A stretch of DNA of 64,000 bases from the NCBI RefSeq assembly GCF_002554795.1, contig NZ_PDEQ01000006.1, positions 248,001 through 312,000 on the forward strand. Reading direction: 5' to 3'. The notes beneath the pieces are model-generated. The model worked only from the letters and a program-made list of their open reading frames with translations, ran no database searches and was not told where the DNA came from. Within the stretch, counting starts at the first letter, position 1, and every line of letters starts with the position of its first letter. The position numbers were made by a program, and so were the translations under genes. This document shows positions 8,281 through 16,944 of the stretch, piece after piece. This DNA is from Longibacter salinarum. GTDB taxonomy: Bacteria; Bacteroidota; Rhodothermia; Rhodothermales; Salinibacteraceae.

Positions 8281-11061
8281 ATGGCACCTAGCCTCGTCCT
8301 ACTTCTTGCGACCGCTTACCTCGGGCTGCTCTTTGCGGTCGCGTATTATGGTGACGAGCGAGCGGAGCGGGGTCGGTCGATTATCGCCAATCCGTACATC
8401 TACGCCCTGTCCCTGGCGGTGTACTGCACGGCGTGGACGTTCTACGGCAGTGTGGGACGGGCGGCCACGTCCGGGCTCGGTTTTCTGCCGATCTACCTGG
8501 GCCCCACGCTCATCGCCGTGGTCGGCTGGATCCTCATACGGAAAATTGTCCGTATCAGCCGGTATCAGCGTATCACGTCCATCTCTGACTTCATTGCCTC
8601 CCGCTACGGAAAAAGCGCGAGGCTTGCGGGGGTCGTCGCTGTCGTTGCTCTGATGGGAGTCGTCCCCTACATCGCGCTGCAGTTGAAGGCGATTGCAACG
8701 AGTTACACGGTTCTCGTGAGTCCGTCGGGCGGCCTGCCAGGCTCCGGTCTCGCCCCCGGCGGCGTGGACACCGCGTTCTGGATTTCCCTCTTCCTGGCCG
8801 CGTTTGCAATTCTTTTCGGCACGCGTCATCTCGATGTCACGGAGCGCCACGAAGGACTCGTCGCGGCAATCGCGTTCGAGTCCGTCGTCAAGCTGGTGGC
8901 GTTTCTAGCCGTCGGACTGTACGTCACGTTCGGGATGTTTGATGGCTTCAGCGATTTGTTCGCTGCAGGGGCGGAGGTGCCAGCGATTCGTCAGTTGTAT
9001 TCCCAAACCGACCCGGCGGAGGCATCGGAGTGGATCTGGCTCACGGGTCTATCGATGCTCGCGTTTCTGCTTTTACCCCGCCAATTTCAGGTGGCTGTCG
9101 TCGAAAACGTGGATGAACGCCACATCCGAAAAGCCACGTGGCTGTTTCCCCTCTACCTTTTCGCCATCAATCTCTTTGTCCTGCCGATCGCGGTCGGTGG
9201 GCTACTCACGTTCGGCGATGCGGCAACGGCCGATGCGTTTGTCTTGTCTTTACCTCTTTCGGCGGGCAACGAGGCGCTTGCTATGCTCGCCTTCATTGGC
9301 GGGTTGTCAGCGGCAACGGGAATGGTTATTGTCGCGACGACCGCTCTCAGCACGATGATCTGCAACGACCTGCTCATGCCCGTGCTGCTCCGGATTCCGG
9401 CGCTCCGACTGGCCGACCGGCCCCGACTTACTGGCCTCATCCTCGGACTACGCCGCGGAGCCATTATCGTCGTTTTGCTGCTCGGATACGCCTATCTCGA
9501 GACCATTGGCGAGAGCTACTCGCTCGTGTCGATCGGGCTGATTTCGTTTGTCGCGGTCGCACAATTTGCCCCGCCGTTGTTGGGCGGACTGTACTGGCGC
9601 CGCGGCACGAAGTACGGGGCGCTTGCCGGACTCCTCGCCGGGGTCGCCGTCTGGGGATACACGTTACCCCTTCCATCGCTCGCCGAAACGGGCTTTTTAC
9701 CCAACGCTTTTGTAGAGGATGGCCCGTTCGGTATCGCTCTTCTGCGGCCGTACGCGATGTTTGGTCTCGATACACTGTCTCACATTCCCCACGCTCTTTT
9801 CTGGAGCCTGTCGATCAATACCGGTTTGTACGCGGCCGTGTCGCTTTTCACCACGCCGACCGTGCTGGAGCGATCGCAGGCGCACCTCTTCGTCGAGGTA
9901 TATCGACACGCAAAGGGACACGATCCGGTCCGCCGAGCGACGGCCTCCGTTCGAGACATTCGGATGCTCCTCCAGCGCTTTCTGGGTTGGCGACGGACGG
10001 AACGGGTGATGGAGGAGTATGCCAAGGAGCATAGGAAGGACCTCGATGCTCTCGACGAAGCCGATGAAACGCTCGTCCGGCACGCCGAGACCGCACTCGC
10101 GGGGGCGATTGGTGCCTCCTCCGCTCAGGTTGCCGTGAGCTCCGTCGTGAAGGAGACACCGCTACGACTACACGAGGTATTGAGCATTCTCGACGAAGCG
10201 CAGCAGGTTCTCGCGTACAGCCGAGAACTGGAGCGGAAACAGGCCGAACTGGAAGCCACGACGCGAGACCTTCAGGCGGCCAACGAGAAGCTCAAGCAGG
10301 TCGACCGATTGAAGGACGATTTCGTGTCGACCGTGACGCATGAGCTCCGGACGCCCCTTACTGCCATTCGGGCCCTGACGGAGATCCTTCACGCCAATCC
10401 CGATCTCGGCGTGACGGAGCGCACGGAGTTTCTCGACACGATCCAGCGGGAGACCCGCCGGCTCACGCGTCTGGTCAATCAGGTGCTGGACCTGCAGCGT
10501 CTCGAGGCCGAGCGTGTCGATCTAAGCCAAACGGTGTATCTTGAGGAGGTGCTCCAGGATGCTACCTCAGCCATGCAGCAGTCCATCGAACGTGATGGAG
10601 CGCGCCTACATGTTGCAGGATTAGAGCATCAAACGCCCATCGCTGGCGAGCGTGACCGGCTCATGCAGGTCGCACTCAACCTATTATCGAATGCTGCAAA
10701 GTTTTGCAACGAGGAGATCCGAGTCCGACTCATTCCTGGCGATCCCGTCATTTTCGACGTGCAGGACGATGGGCCGGGCATCTCCGCCGATGATCAGGAT
10801 GCTATCTTCGAGAAATTCCGGCAGCTGGAGTCCGGTACCACGCCAGGAGGCGGAAGCGGGCTGGGCCTTGCTATCGCACAGAAAATCATCCACGCTCACG
10901 GCGGCGTTCTGAAGGTTGACAGCGAACCTCGCGAAGGAGCAACCTTCTCTGTCCATCTTCCAGCCGTCAAGGACAAGAAAATGGATCCTTCTGAGACCGT
11001 TGCAACGGGAAATGATGGATCCTCCAGATCTGCCTCGTTTTCAGCATCAGACCCGTCTTGA
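8281..11061 (+). CDS. Sodium:solute symporter-histidine kinase fusion (CrbS/CbrA-like sensor)
   Basis: A 926-residue sensor kinase. Residues 1 to about 520 form an SSS (PutP-type) membrane domain with some 13 helices; IYALSLAVYCTAWTFYGSVG and ITSISDFIASRYGKSARLAG are typical of the family. Then come a linker, a coiled coil around 640-675, and a complete kinase core: H-box THELRTPLTAIR with phospho-acceptor His687, N-box LMQVALNLLSNAAKF, G1 DVQDDGPGIS and G2 GGGSGLGLAIA. Known relatives (CrbS in Vibrio, MxtR in Pseudomonas) regulate acetyl-CoA synthetase through a partner response regulator. The acs gene lies 1.9 kb downstream, which supports an acetate role by context. No PAS or STAC domain was recognised in the linker. 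Confidence 0.9.
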   Translation: MAPSLVLLLATAYLGLLFAVAYYGDERAERGRSIIANPYIYALSLAVYCTAWTFYGSVGRAATSGLGFLPIYLGPTLIAVVGWILIRKIVRISRYQRITSISDFIASRYGKSARLAGVVAVVALMGVVPYIALQLKAIATSYTVLVSPSGGLPGSGLAPGGVDTAFWISLFLAAFAILFGTRHLDVTERHEGLVAAIAFESVVKLVAFLAVGLYVTFGMFDGFSDLFAAGAEVPAIRQLYSQTDPAEASEWIWLTGLSMLAFLLLPRQFQVAVVENVDERHIRKATWLFPLYLFAINLFVLPIAVGGLLTFGDAATADAFVLSLPLSAGNEALAMLAFIGGLSAATGMVIVATTALSTMICNDLLMPVLLRIPALRLADRPRLTGLILGLRRGAIIVVLLLGYAYLETIGESYSLVSIGLISFVAVAQFAPPLLGGLYWRRGTKYGALAGLLAGVAVWGYTLPLPSLAETGFLPNAFVEDGPFGIALLRPYAMFGLDTLSHIPHALFWSLSINTGLYAAVSLFTTPTVLERSQAHLFVEVYRHAKGHDPVRRATASVRDIRMLLQRFLGWRRTERVMEEYAKEHRKDLDALDEADETLVRHAETALAGAIGASSAQVAVSSVVKETPLRLHEVLSILDEAQQVLAYSRELERKQAELEATTRDLQAANEKLKQVDRLKDDFVSTVTHELRTPLTAIRALTEILHANPDLGVTERTEFLDTIQRETRRLTRLVNQVLDLQRLEAERVDLSQTVYLEEVLQDATSAMQQSIERDGARLHVAGLEHQTPIAGERDRLMQVALNLLSNAAKFCNEEIRVRLIPGDPVIFDVQDDGPGISADDQDAIFEKFRQLESGTTPGGGSGLGLAIAQKIIHAHGGVLKVDSEPREGATFSVHLPAVKDKKMDPSETVATGNDGSSRSASFSASDPS

Positions 11062-11079
11062 AATCACCCCGCTGACGCA

Positions 11080-11499
11080 ATGTCCGATCGTTCTGATACA
11101 TCCTCTTCAGATTCCGATACCGATCCCCTTAGTCGGAGCGTGCTCATCGTCGATGACGAACCGAGTATTGTGGCACCGCTCAAGTTTTTGATGCAGCAAC
11201 AGGGGCACAGCGTTCGTGTCGTGACAACGGGAGAAGAGGTCGTTCCCGCGATGGAGAAAGACCGTCCAGACCTCGTGCTACTGGATGTCATGTTGCCGGA
11301 AGTGACAGGGTATGAGCTCTGCGAAACCATCCGGGGACGAGGTGAATGGCGGGACGTGAAAATTATCATGCTCACGGTGAAGAGTCGCGAGGCAGATATT
11401 GAGAAAGGCAGAGCGCTTGGCGCTGACGCATACATCACCAAGCCGTTCGGAATTCAGGATGTCCTCGACACAGCACGTCGGCTGCTCGATCCATCCTGA
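11080..11499 (+). CDS. Stand-alone receiver-domain response regulator
   Basis: A 139-residue CheY-like protein, starting 18 bases after the kinase gene. It has the full acidic pocket (VLIVDDEPS), phospho-acceptor Asp69 in LVLLDVMLPE, the switch Thr99 (IIMLTV) and the conserved Lys121 (YITKPFG). A short Ser/Asp-rich N-terminus precedes the domain. There is no output domain, unlike the LuxR-type CrbR/ErdR partners of CrbS-like kinases. It is therefore probably a phospho-relay intermediate or acts by protein binding. It is the likely direct partner of the upstream sensor. Confidence 0.92.
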   Translation: MSDRSDTSSSDSDTDPLSRSVLIVDDEPSIVAPLKFLMQQQGHSVRVVTTGEEVVPAMEKDRPDLVLLDVMLPEVTGYELCETIRGRGEWRDVKIIMLTVKSREADIEKGRALGADAYITKPFGIQDVLDTARRLLDPS

Positions 11500-11526
11500 C
11501 GGACATCCTCTCGTCCCGCGCGTCGT

Positions 11527-12573
11527 ATGTCATCGAATCGTTTGTTATCTGTGCCTGCACACCGCTCACACGTGTCATCCTCTCCAGAAAAAATCATCGA
11601 TGCTCTCTTGCAGGCGCTGGAGGGGGCGGTGCTTGTATGTACTGCAGAAGGAACAATTTTGCAGGCTGACCGCACGGCTCAGGACTGGTTTGGTGCCGGA
11701 GCGGCGCCCGGAGGTAGCATTTTGGACACGCTGGCTCACGGTGAGGCCAGAACGTGGTTTGAACACGCACAGAATGAGGAAAGGGATGAGCTCCCATTCT
11801 CGTCGATGGTCGTGACGAATGACGGACGATGGGTGGAGGCGACGCTGCATCCTGCAGAAGATGACGAGGTGGTGCTTCAATTGAAGACAGAGATGTCGTC
11901 GACCGATGCGGCCCCCGTCCCGCACGAAGTCCTGCGGGATCTGATCGAAACGATGCGGGAACCGCTCGCCAGCGTGCGTGCTGCGGCTGAGACCATGGCG
12001 CTCTATCCATCGATGGATAGAGCGGCCACGACCCAGTTCATGAGCATCGTCGAGGAACAGACGGCCGCGCTGTCGGACCGGCTCGATGCGGCTGTAGCTG
12101 CATACGCGAGGCTGTATCGTCGTGCTGGACCGCTGCATCCGATCCATGCCGGCGAGTTTACGACGGCTCTTGCACAGCATCTCGACGACAACCTGTCAAT
12201 CGATGTGTCCGCTCAGCCCATGGCGGAGGAGGTCGACGCGCGGTTGCTCCTTGACGCTCAGGCCATCACCGAATCCCTGACATTCCTGGCGAACCGTATC
12301 GAGAATGCGGCTCGATGCACGGCGCTCCGCGTCTCCGTTGAGCGTGTCCGCTCTCTTGCGGCACTCGATCTCAGCTGGGAGGGCGGAGCCGTCACCTCCG
12401 CGCGCATCCGGGAGTGGGAGCAGTCGACGATCACGTGGGGCGACAGCATCATTAAGATGACGCTTGCGGAGATTCTCGATCACAACGATGCGCAGATGAT
12501 TATTCAGACCGATCACGGCGACAGCAGTATTCGCCTGCTGCTCCCAATTTCGGATGACATGTCAAGTCGGTAA
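11527..12573 (+). CDS. PAS protein with degenerate histidine-kinase-like domain
   Basis: A 348-residue protein. A PAS domain spans roughly residues 22-120 (ALEGAVLVCTAEGTILQADRTAQDWFG). Next is a dimerisation-like helix pair resembling HisKA (REPLASVRAAAETM), in which the position of the phospho-accepting His holds Glu141. The last 150 residues resemble a GHKL ATPase only faintly, without clear N or G boxes. From memory, the REPLASVRAAAETM-type region resembles the N-terminal part of large PAS/kinase-like proteins that carry a C-terminal 3'-5' exonuclease domain and sit beside acs/actP in Proteobacteria; here no exonuclease domain is present. It probably transmits a signal without phosphorylating. 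It starts 27 bases after the receiver gene, so it is operonic. Confidence 0.7.
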   Translation: MSSNRLLSVPAHRSHVSSSPEKIIDALLQALEGAVLVCTAEGTILQADRTAQDWFGAGAAPGGSILDTLAHGEARTWFEHAQNEERDELPFSSMVVTNDGRWVEATLHPAEDDEVVLQLKTEMSSTDAAPVPHEVLRDLIETMREPLASVRAAAETMALYPSMDRAATTQFMSIVEEQTAALSDRLDAAVAAYARLYRRAGPLHPIHAGEFTTALAQHLDDNLSIDVSAQPMAEEVDARLLLDAQAITESLTFLANRIENAARCTALRVSVERVRSLAALDLSWEGGAVTSARIREWEQSTITWGDSIIKMTLAEILDHNDAQMIIQTDHGDSSIRLLLPISDDMSSR

Positions 12574-12991
12574 GAGAATCCCCTACAGCAGATCGCGACC
12601 GTGCCCCGCACCAAGCCGGGCCCATCCCGCCGGTATAGATGTGGTTAAGGTGCGGTTATCTTCTCTGATGTGCTCGATATGACGACGTTCAAGCGCCAGA
12701 CGCTCCAGTTCGTCAGTCCGGGGATTGGACCGGGCGCCGGGAATACAGCGCCACGGCACGTCGCTGAGCACTTGACCTCCGTCTGCAGCGGTCTGCGGCC
12801 GCTTTCCTGAGTGAAAACCAAAAAGTTGGGCACAACCTTGAATCGGTGGCCTTCTTTAATTACGTTTTGGTAAACTATTCAAGAAAGCGCTTCCGGTGCA
12901 GCCACGAAACGGCGCTCTTGTCACCGTGTGCCGGCGAGATATTGCTGGATGGTAATTAAAGCAATCACCCTCACCACGATCCAAATTTGTC
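12574..12991. other. Intergenic region ahead of acs, probable acs promoter region
   Basis: These 418 bases separate the sensory genes from acs. The distal half is AT-rich (TTTAATTACG, GGTAATTAAAG) and likely holds the acs promoter, but I could not fix a -35/-10 pair or a sigma54 GG-N10-GC element. A 62-codon minus-strand frame (12583-12771) is open but unsupported. Confidence 0.4.
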
Positions 12992-14989
12992 ATGGCAGAG
13001 CAGGACACGAAAGTAACCGCGGCCTATTCGGGAAACGAAGAAGTGTATCCACCATCTGATTCGTTTCGATCGAAGGCCCACGTTGCTTCCATGGAGGAGT
13101 ACGAGGAAATGTGGCAGCGCTCCGTCGACGATCCCGAGTCATTCTGGCGAGAGAAGGCCGATCGCATCGATTGGTTTGAACCGTTCGAGACTGTAAAGAA
13201 TGTCTCGTACGAACCGCGCAACGTGAGCATTAAATGGTACGAGGAGGGCGTTCTGAACGCCTGCTACAACGCTGTCGATCGGCACCTGGATGAACGTGCG
13301 GATCAGACGGCGTTTATTTACGAGCCAAACGACCCGAATACGGAGGAAGCGCAGCACATCACGTATGCGGAGCTGCACGAAAACGTCTGCAAGTTTGCAA
13401 ACATCCTGAAGAAGAACGGCGTGAAGAAGGGGGATCGGGTGACGATCTACCTGCCGATGATTCCGGCGGCCGCGTACGCGATGCTTGCCTGTGCTCGCAT
13501 CGGTGCGCCTCACTCGGTTGTCTTCGCCGGGTTCTCGCCGGACTCACTGTCCGACCGGATCCTGGATTGTGAATCCACCTTCCTCATCACCGCCGATGAA
13601 GGCGTCCGCGCCACGAAGACGGTGCCGCTCAAGGAGAACGCGGATCAGGCGCTCGAGAAGTGCCCCGACGTGGAGACGGTTCTCGTCGTGCAGCGCACCG
13701 GTGGCGACATCGACTGGACGGAAGGTCGCGACATCTGGTACCACGAGGAGCTTAGCACGGTCGACGCGGAGTGCGAATGCGAACCGATGAATGCGGAAGA
13801 TCCGCTCTTCATCCTCTACACGTCAGGCTCGACAGGCAAGCCAAAGGGCGTTCTGCACACGACCGGTGGCTACTGCGTCTTTACCAGCCTCACGCACGAG
13901 TACGTCTTCGACTATCACGAGGGCGACGTCTTCTGGTGTACGGCGGACGTCGGGTGGATTACCGGTCATAGCTACATCGTCTACGGGCCGCTCATCAACG
14001 GCGCGACCCAGGTCTTCTTTGAGGGCACACCGACCTACCCCGATGCGTCTCGCCTATGGGACGTTGTCGACAAGCATGACGTCAACATCTTCTACACGGC
14101 CCCGACCGCGATTCGCGCGTTGATGCGGCAGGGGGATGAGTACGTCGAGAAAACGGACCGCTCCTCGCTGCGCGTCCTGGGAACGGTTGGTGAGCCCATC
14201 AATCCCGAGGCCTGGCGCTGGTATTACAACAAGGTCGGCAACGGCAAATGCCCGATTGTCGATACATGGTGGCAAACGGAAACCGGTGGAATCATGATCA
14301 CCCCGCTTCCGGGCGCCGTCGCGCAAAAGCCCGGTGCGGCCTCGAAACCTTTCTTCGGTATTCAGCCCGAAGTGGTCGACAACGCGGGTAACATCCAGGA
14401 GGGGGCGTGCGAAGGCGTCCTCACGATCGCCGACTCGTGGCCGGGACAGATGCGCACCGTCTATAAGAACCACGAGCGCTTCCAGAATACGTACTTCTCC
14501 CAGTTCCCGGGTAAGTACTTCACCGGAGACGGATGCCGTCGCGACGAAGATGGCTACTACTGGATTACCGGTCGCGTGGATGATGTGCTTAATGTAAGCG
14601 GTCACCGGATCGGCACCGCTGAACTGGAAAGTGCTCTGGTCGCTCACGACCAAGTCGCGGAGGCGGCCGTGGTTGGCTTCCCACACGAGGTGAAAGGACA
14701 GGGAATCTACGCCTACGTTACGCTTCTGAAAGACGTAGACCCGAGCGAGGAGCTTCGTGATGAACTCGTTCAGTACGTCCGCGAGCACATCGGGCCGATC
14801 GCCAAGCCGGACTTTATCCAGTTCACGCCATCGCTACCGAAGACTCGTTCGGGCAAAATCATGCGTCGCATCATCCGCAAGATTGCGGCCGGCGAGTTCG
14901 ATGATCTTGGCGATACCTCCACGCTTGCTGACCCAGGTGTTGTGGAAGAACTGATCGACGAACGCAAAGGCATGTCAAACGGATCGTAG
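12992..14989 (+). CDS. acs: Acetyl-CoA synthetase (AMP-forming)
   Basis: This enzyme activates acetate with ATP and CoA to acetyl-CoA. The 665-residue protein has the usual Acs length and every signature: the AMP-binding P-loop [15 protein letters not shown], the WWQTETGG motif, YFTGDG, the hinge and adenylate region [18 protein letters not shown], and the C-terminal [10 protein letters not shown], whose Lys622 is the residue acetylated by Pat-type enzymes in other bacteria. The N-terminus is acidic, as in halophilic proteins. It lies downstream of a CrbS-like sensor and upstream of a porin and the ActP symporter, which forms a coherent acetate uptake and activation locus. Confidence 0.97.
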   Translation: MAEQDTKVTAAYSGNEEVYPPSDSFRSKAHVASMEEYEEMWQRSVDDPESFWREKADRIDWFEPFETVKNVSYEPRNVSIKWYEEGVLNACYNAVDRHLDERADQTAFIYEPNDPNTEEAQHITYAELHENVCKFANILKKNGVKKGDRVTIYLPMIPAAAYAMLACARIGAPHSVVFAGFSPDSLSDRILDCESTFLITADEGVRATKTVPLKENADQALEKCPDVETVLVVQRTGGDIDWTEGRDIWYHEELSTVDAECECEPMNAEDPLFILYTSGSTGKPKGVLHTTGGYCVFTSLTHEYVFDYHEGDVFWCTADVGWITGHSYIVYGPLINGATQVFFEGTPTYPDASRLWDVVDKHDVNIFYTAPTAIRALMRQGDEYVEKTDRSSLRVLGTVGEPINPEAWRWYYNKVGNGKCPIVDTWWQTETGGIMITPLPGAVAQKPGAASKPFFGIQPEVVDNAGNIQEGACEGVLTIADSWPGQMRTVYKNHERFQNTYFSQFPGKYFTGDGCRRDEDGYYWITGRVDDVLNVSGHRIGTAELESALVAHDQVAEAAVVGFPHEVKGQGIYAYVTLLKDVDPSEELRDELVQYVREHIGPIAKPDFIQFTPSLPKTRSGKIMRRIIRKIAAGEFDDLGDTSTLADPGVVEELIDERKGMSNGS

Positions 14990-15004
14990 GGGGAAGGCCG
15001 TCGC

Positions 15005-15030
15005 GGGTCTCCGGTTGCCGCCGGAGGCCC
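15005..15030 (+). other. GC-rich hairpin just after acs
   Basis: A 10-bp stem (GGGTCTCCGG/CCGGAGGCCC, one wobble, loop TTGCCG) lies 15 bases after the acs stop. There is no U-tract, so it is a candidate 3'-end or processing hairpin and not a proven terminator. Confidence 0.5.
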
Positions 15031-15055
15031 CTCGGCGCGCCGATGACCCTTGTGC

Positions 15056-15105
15056 AAAAAAAGAACGCCTCGTCCCAGGTGTTGAGCCAGTAGGACGAAG
15101 CGTTC
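15056..15105 (-). terminator. Terminator-like hairpin reading on the minus strand
   Basis: A 13-bp inverted repeat with a single mismatch (15063-15075 and 15093-15105, 17-base loop) is flanked on its left by seven A residues. Read on the minus strand, this is a hairpin followed by TTTTTTT. No minus-strand protein gene leads into it. A second inverted repeat lies at 15131-15161. Confidence 0.5.
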
Positions 15106-15130
15106 CATGTTCGAAGCCCTCTCATATATC

Positions 15131-15161
15131 GCCGACGGATGCGTTGCCGCGCATCGTCGGC
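15131..15161. repeat. Inverted repeat between acs and the porin gene
   Basis: GCCGACGGATGCG and CGCATCGTCGGC pair around a 6-base loop with one bulged base. It would form a stable stem in RNA from either strand. It could be part of the porin mRNA leader or of a minus-strand transcript ending at 15056. Confidence 0.5.
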
Positions 15162-15220
15162 CGGCGAGAGGGTCAGAAGCCCACTCATATGTTTCTCGGA
15201 CAAACCGATACTAGCACGAT

Positions 15221-16531
15221 ATGGACTCGCTACAGATACGAACGCCCGCTGTGGGGGGCGGTTTCGCGGCCGTACTCGTCATTCTGCTCTTCTTCCTGCC
15301 TCAATCATCTCTCGCGCAGGAATCCGATGACGGGCCTTCCCTGAACGTCAGCGGCTTCATCAAGAGCTCGTACTTTTACGACTCGCGGGACGTTATCACC
15401 GCGCGGAACGAGGACTTCCTCCTGTATCCGGCACCGGACGCCAATCCCGATGGGGATGACGCGAGCGATACCGACAACCTATCTGCGTTCCAGCTTTTCT
15501 CCCGACTCCGTCTCAGCATCGGCAATCTACCGGATGCGCTCGGGGCCGACGTGACCGGTTACATGGAGGCGGACTTTTTCGGTCCGGGGACGGTCACGGA
15601 CGCGGTCGGCCAAGAGAATATTTTTCGCCTCCGCCGCGCGTTTGCCAACATGTCCTGGGACAATCGAGAAGTGAAGTTCGGACTGGAGTGGTCTCCGCTC
15701 TTCACGCTCGGCGCGTACCCGCACACGGTGGCGACGGAGGCCGGAGCGCCGTACAACCCGTTCGCTCGCCAGCCCATGATCAAGTTGACGCTGAAGCCCG
15801 GAAATCTTCGGCTTATCGGCATCACGTCGTGGCAGTTTGATGCCTTCCGGGAGGCGGACTTCCTGGGCGTGAACGGCATCGATTTGCAGCAGCAATCTGC
15901 ACTCCCTGGCCTGCACGGGCATGCTCAGTATGTCGGCGACAACGGCTTCCTTATTGGGGCCGGTGGCTATCTTCGCTGGCTCCGTCCGGTTGCCACGGGG
16001 GACCGTGTCCCTCTTGGGGCGGGAACGGCATACCTGGCGTATTCGACCGACGCGATGGCACTCCGTGCAAAAGGCGTATACGGCAGCACGCGTGATCACG
16101 TGATGCCGGGCGGATTCATTTACGACCCTGGCGCGGATGACATCGAGAACGGACAGCCGCAGTACGTGACGGATGCATTCTCGCAGCTGAACACGGCATC
16201 CGGCTGGCTTGAGATCGAGAAAAAGGGGACGGTTGCTCCCGGGCTCTTCATCGGTTACCTGAAAGCGCTTGGCTCGTCCGACGACATCACGAATTTCGGC
16301 AGTGTCGGGACGACCAATATCATCGGAGCGACCCGTAGCCCCAACCTGGAGAGTGTCTTCGATATCTCTCCGCGTCTGGCATTCAACTACGGAGCGCTCC
16401 GGCTCGCGCTTGAAGCACAGTTTACCAGCGCAACGTACGCTGCGTCACTCGACGAGAACTACGCCCCGAACGGCGATACCGATTCTGTTCTCAACGTCCG
16501 CGGCAATTTCACGGTCTTTCTCTTCTTCTAA
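15221..16531 (+). CDS. Predicted outer-membrane porin (DcaP-like) in the acetate locus
   Basis: A 436-residue protein with a signal peptide; the hydrophobic core VLVILLFFLPQSSLA suggests cleavage after Ala32. Many amphipathic beta-strands follow. The pattern LRLSIGNLPDALGADVTGYMEADFFG, then FRLRRAFANMSW, VKFGLEWSPLF and a C-terminal aromatic strand (GNFTVFLFF) fits a 16-18-strand porin, and the first part resembles DcaP-like porins for organic acids. The position between acs and the acetate symporter suggests that it admits acetate or related acids through the outer membrane (inference). Confidence 0.7.
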   Translation: MDSLQIRTPAVGGGFAAVLVILLFFLPQSSLAQESDDGPSLNVSGFIKSSYFYDSRDVITARNEDFLLYPAPDANPDGDDASDTDNLSAFQLFSRLRLSIGNLPDALGADVTGYMEADFFGPGTVTDAVGQENIFRLRRAFANMSWDNREVKFGLEWSPLFTLGAYPHTVATEAGAPYNPFARQPMIKLTLKPGNLRLIGITSWQFDAFREADFLGVNGIDLQQQSALPGLHGHAQYVGDNGFLIGAGGYLRWLRPVATGDRVPLGAGTAYLAYSTDAMALRAKGVYGSTRDHVMPGGFIYDPGADDIENGQPQYVTDAFSQLNTASGWLEIEKKGTVAPGLFIGYLKALGSSDDITNFGSVGTTNIIGATRSPNLESVFDISPRLAFNYGALRLALEAQFTSATYAASLDENYAPNGDTDSVLNVRGNFTVFLFF

Positions 16532-16596
16532 ACGCCTCCACGGACGGCACACCGTCTCCAACCGAACCCTTCCGTCGTATAGCATCCGTCAAGACC

Positions 16597-16893
16597 ATGT
16601 CTGAACCCACGATTGACCGCGTCACCTACTGGCGCACCCAAATCCGGCGAACCGCGATCCTTCTCGGGGTCTGGTTCGTGGTCGGATTCGTCCTCAGCAT
16701 TTTTCTCGCCGAGCCGCTCAACAGCTTCAGTTTCGGCGGGGTGCCATTCGGTTTCTGGATGGCCCAGCAGGGCAGCATCTTCGTTTTTGTCAGCTTGATT
16801 CTGATTTACACGCTCGCCTCGAACCAGCTCGACCGCGAAGCGGGCGTCGAGGAAGCCGAAGGCAGCACGTCCTCTGCCGGTCAGGGTCACTGA
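16597..16893 (+). CDS. DUF4212 small membrane protein, partner of the acetate symporter
   Basis: A 98-residue protein with the DUF4212 pattern: an N-terminal YWRTQIRRTAILLGVWFVVGFVLSIFLAEPLN helix, then FGGVPFGFWMAQQGSIFVFVSLILIYTLASNQLD. It has two transmembrane helices. DUF4212 genes almost always precede an SSS-family symporter of the VC_2705/ActP type, and the proteins are thought to be small subunits of it. Here the symporter gene starts 51 bases later. Confidence 0.9.
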   Translation: MSEPTIDRVTYWRTQIRRTAILLGVWFVVGFVLSIFLAEPLNSFSFGGVPFGFWMAQQGSIFVFVSLILIYTLASNQLDREAGVEEAEGSTSSAGQGH

Positions 16894-16944
16894 CCAATGC
16901 ATTTGTCTCCCCGCCATTTGTATCACCTGAAGCGATAACATCTC

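Noticed and set aside
12583-12771. 62-codon minus-strand frame in the acs upstream region
   Set aside because: No recognisable domain and nothing but an open frame to support it; the AT-rich part next to it looks regulatory.
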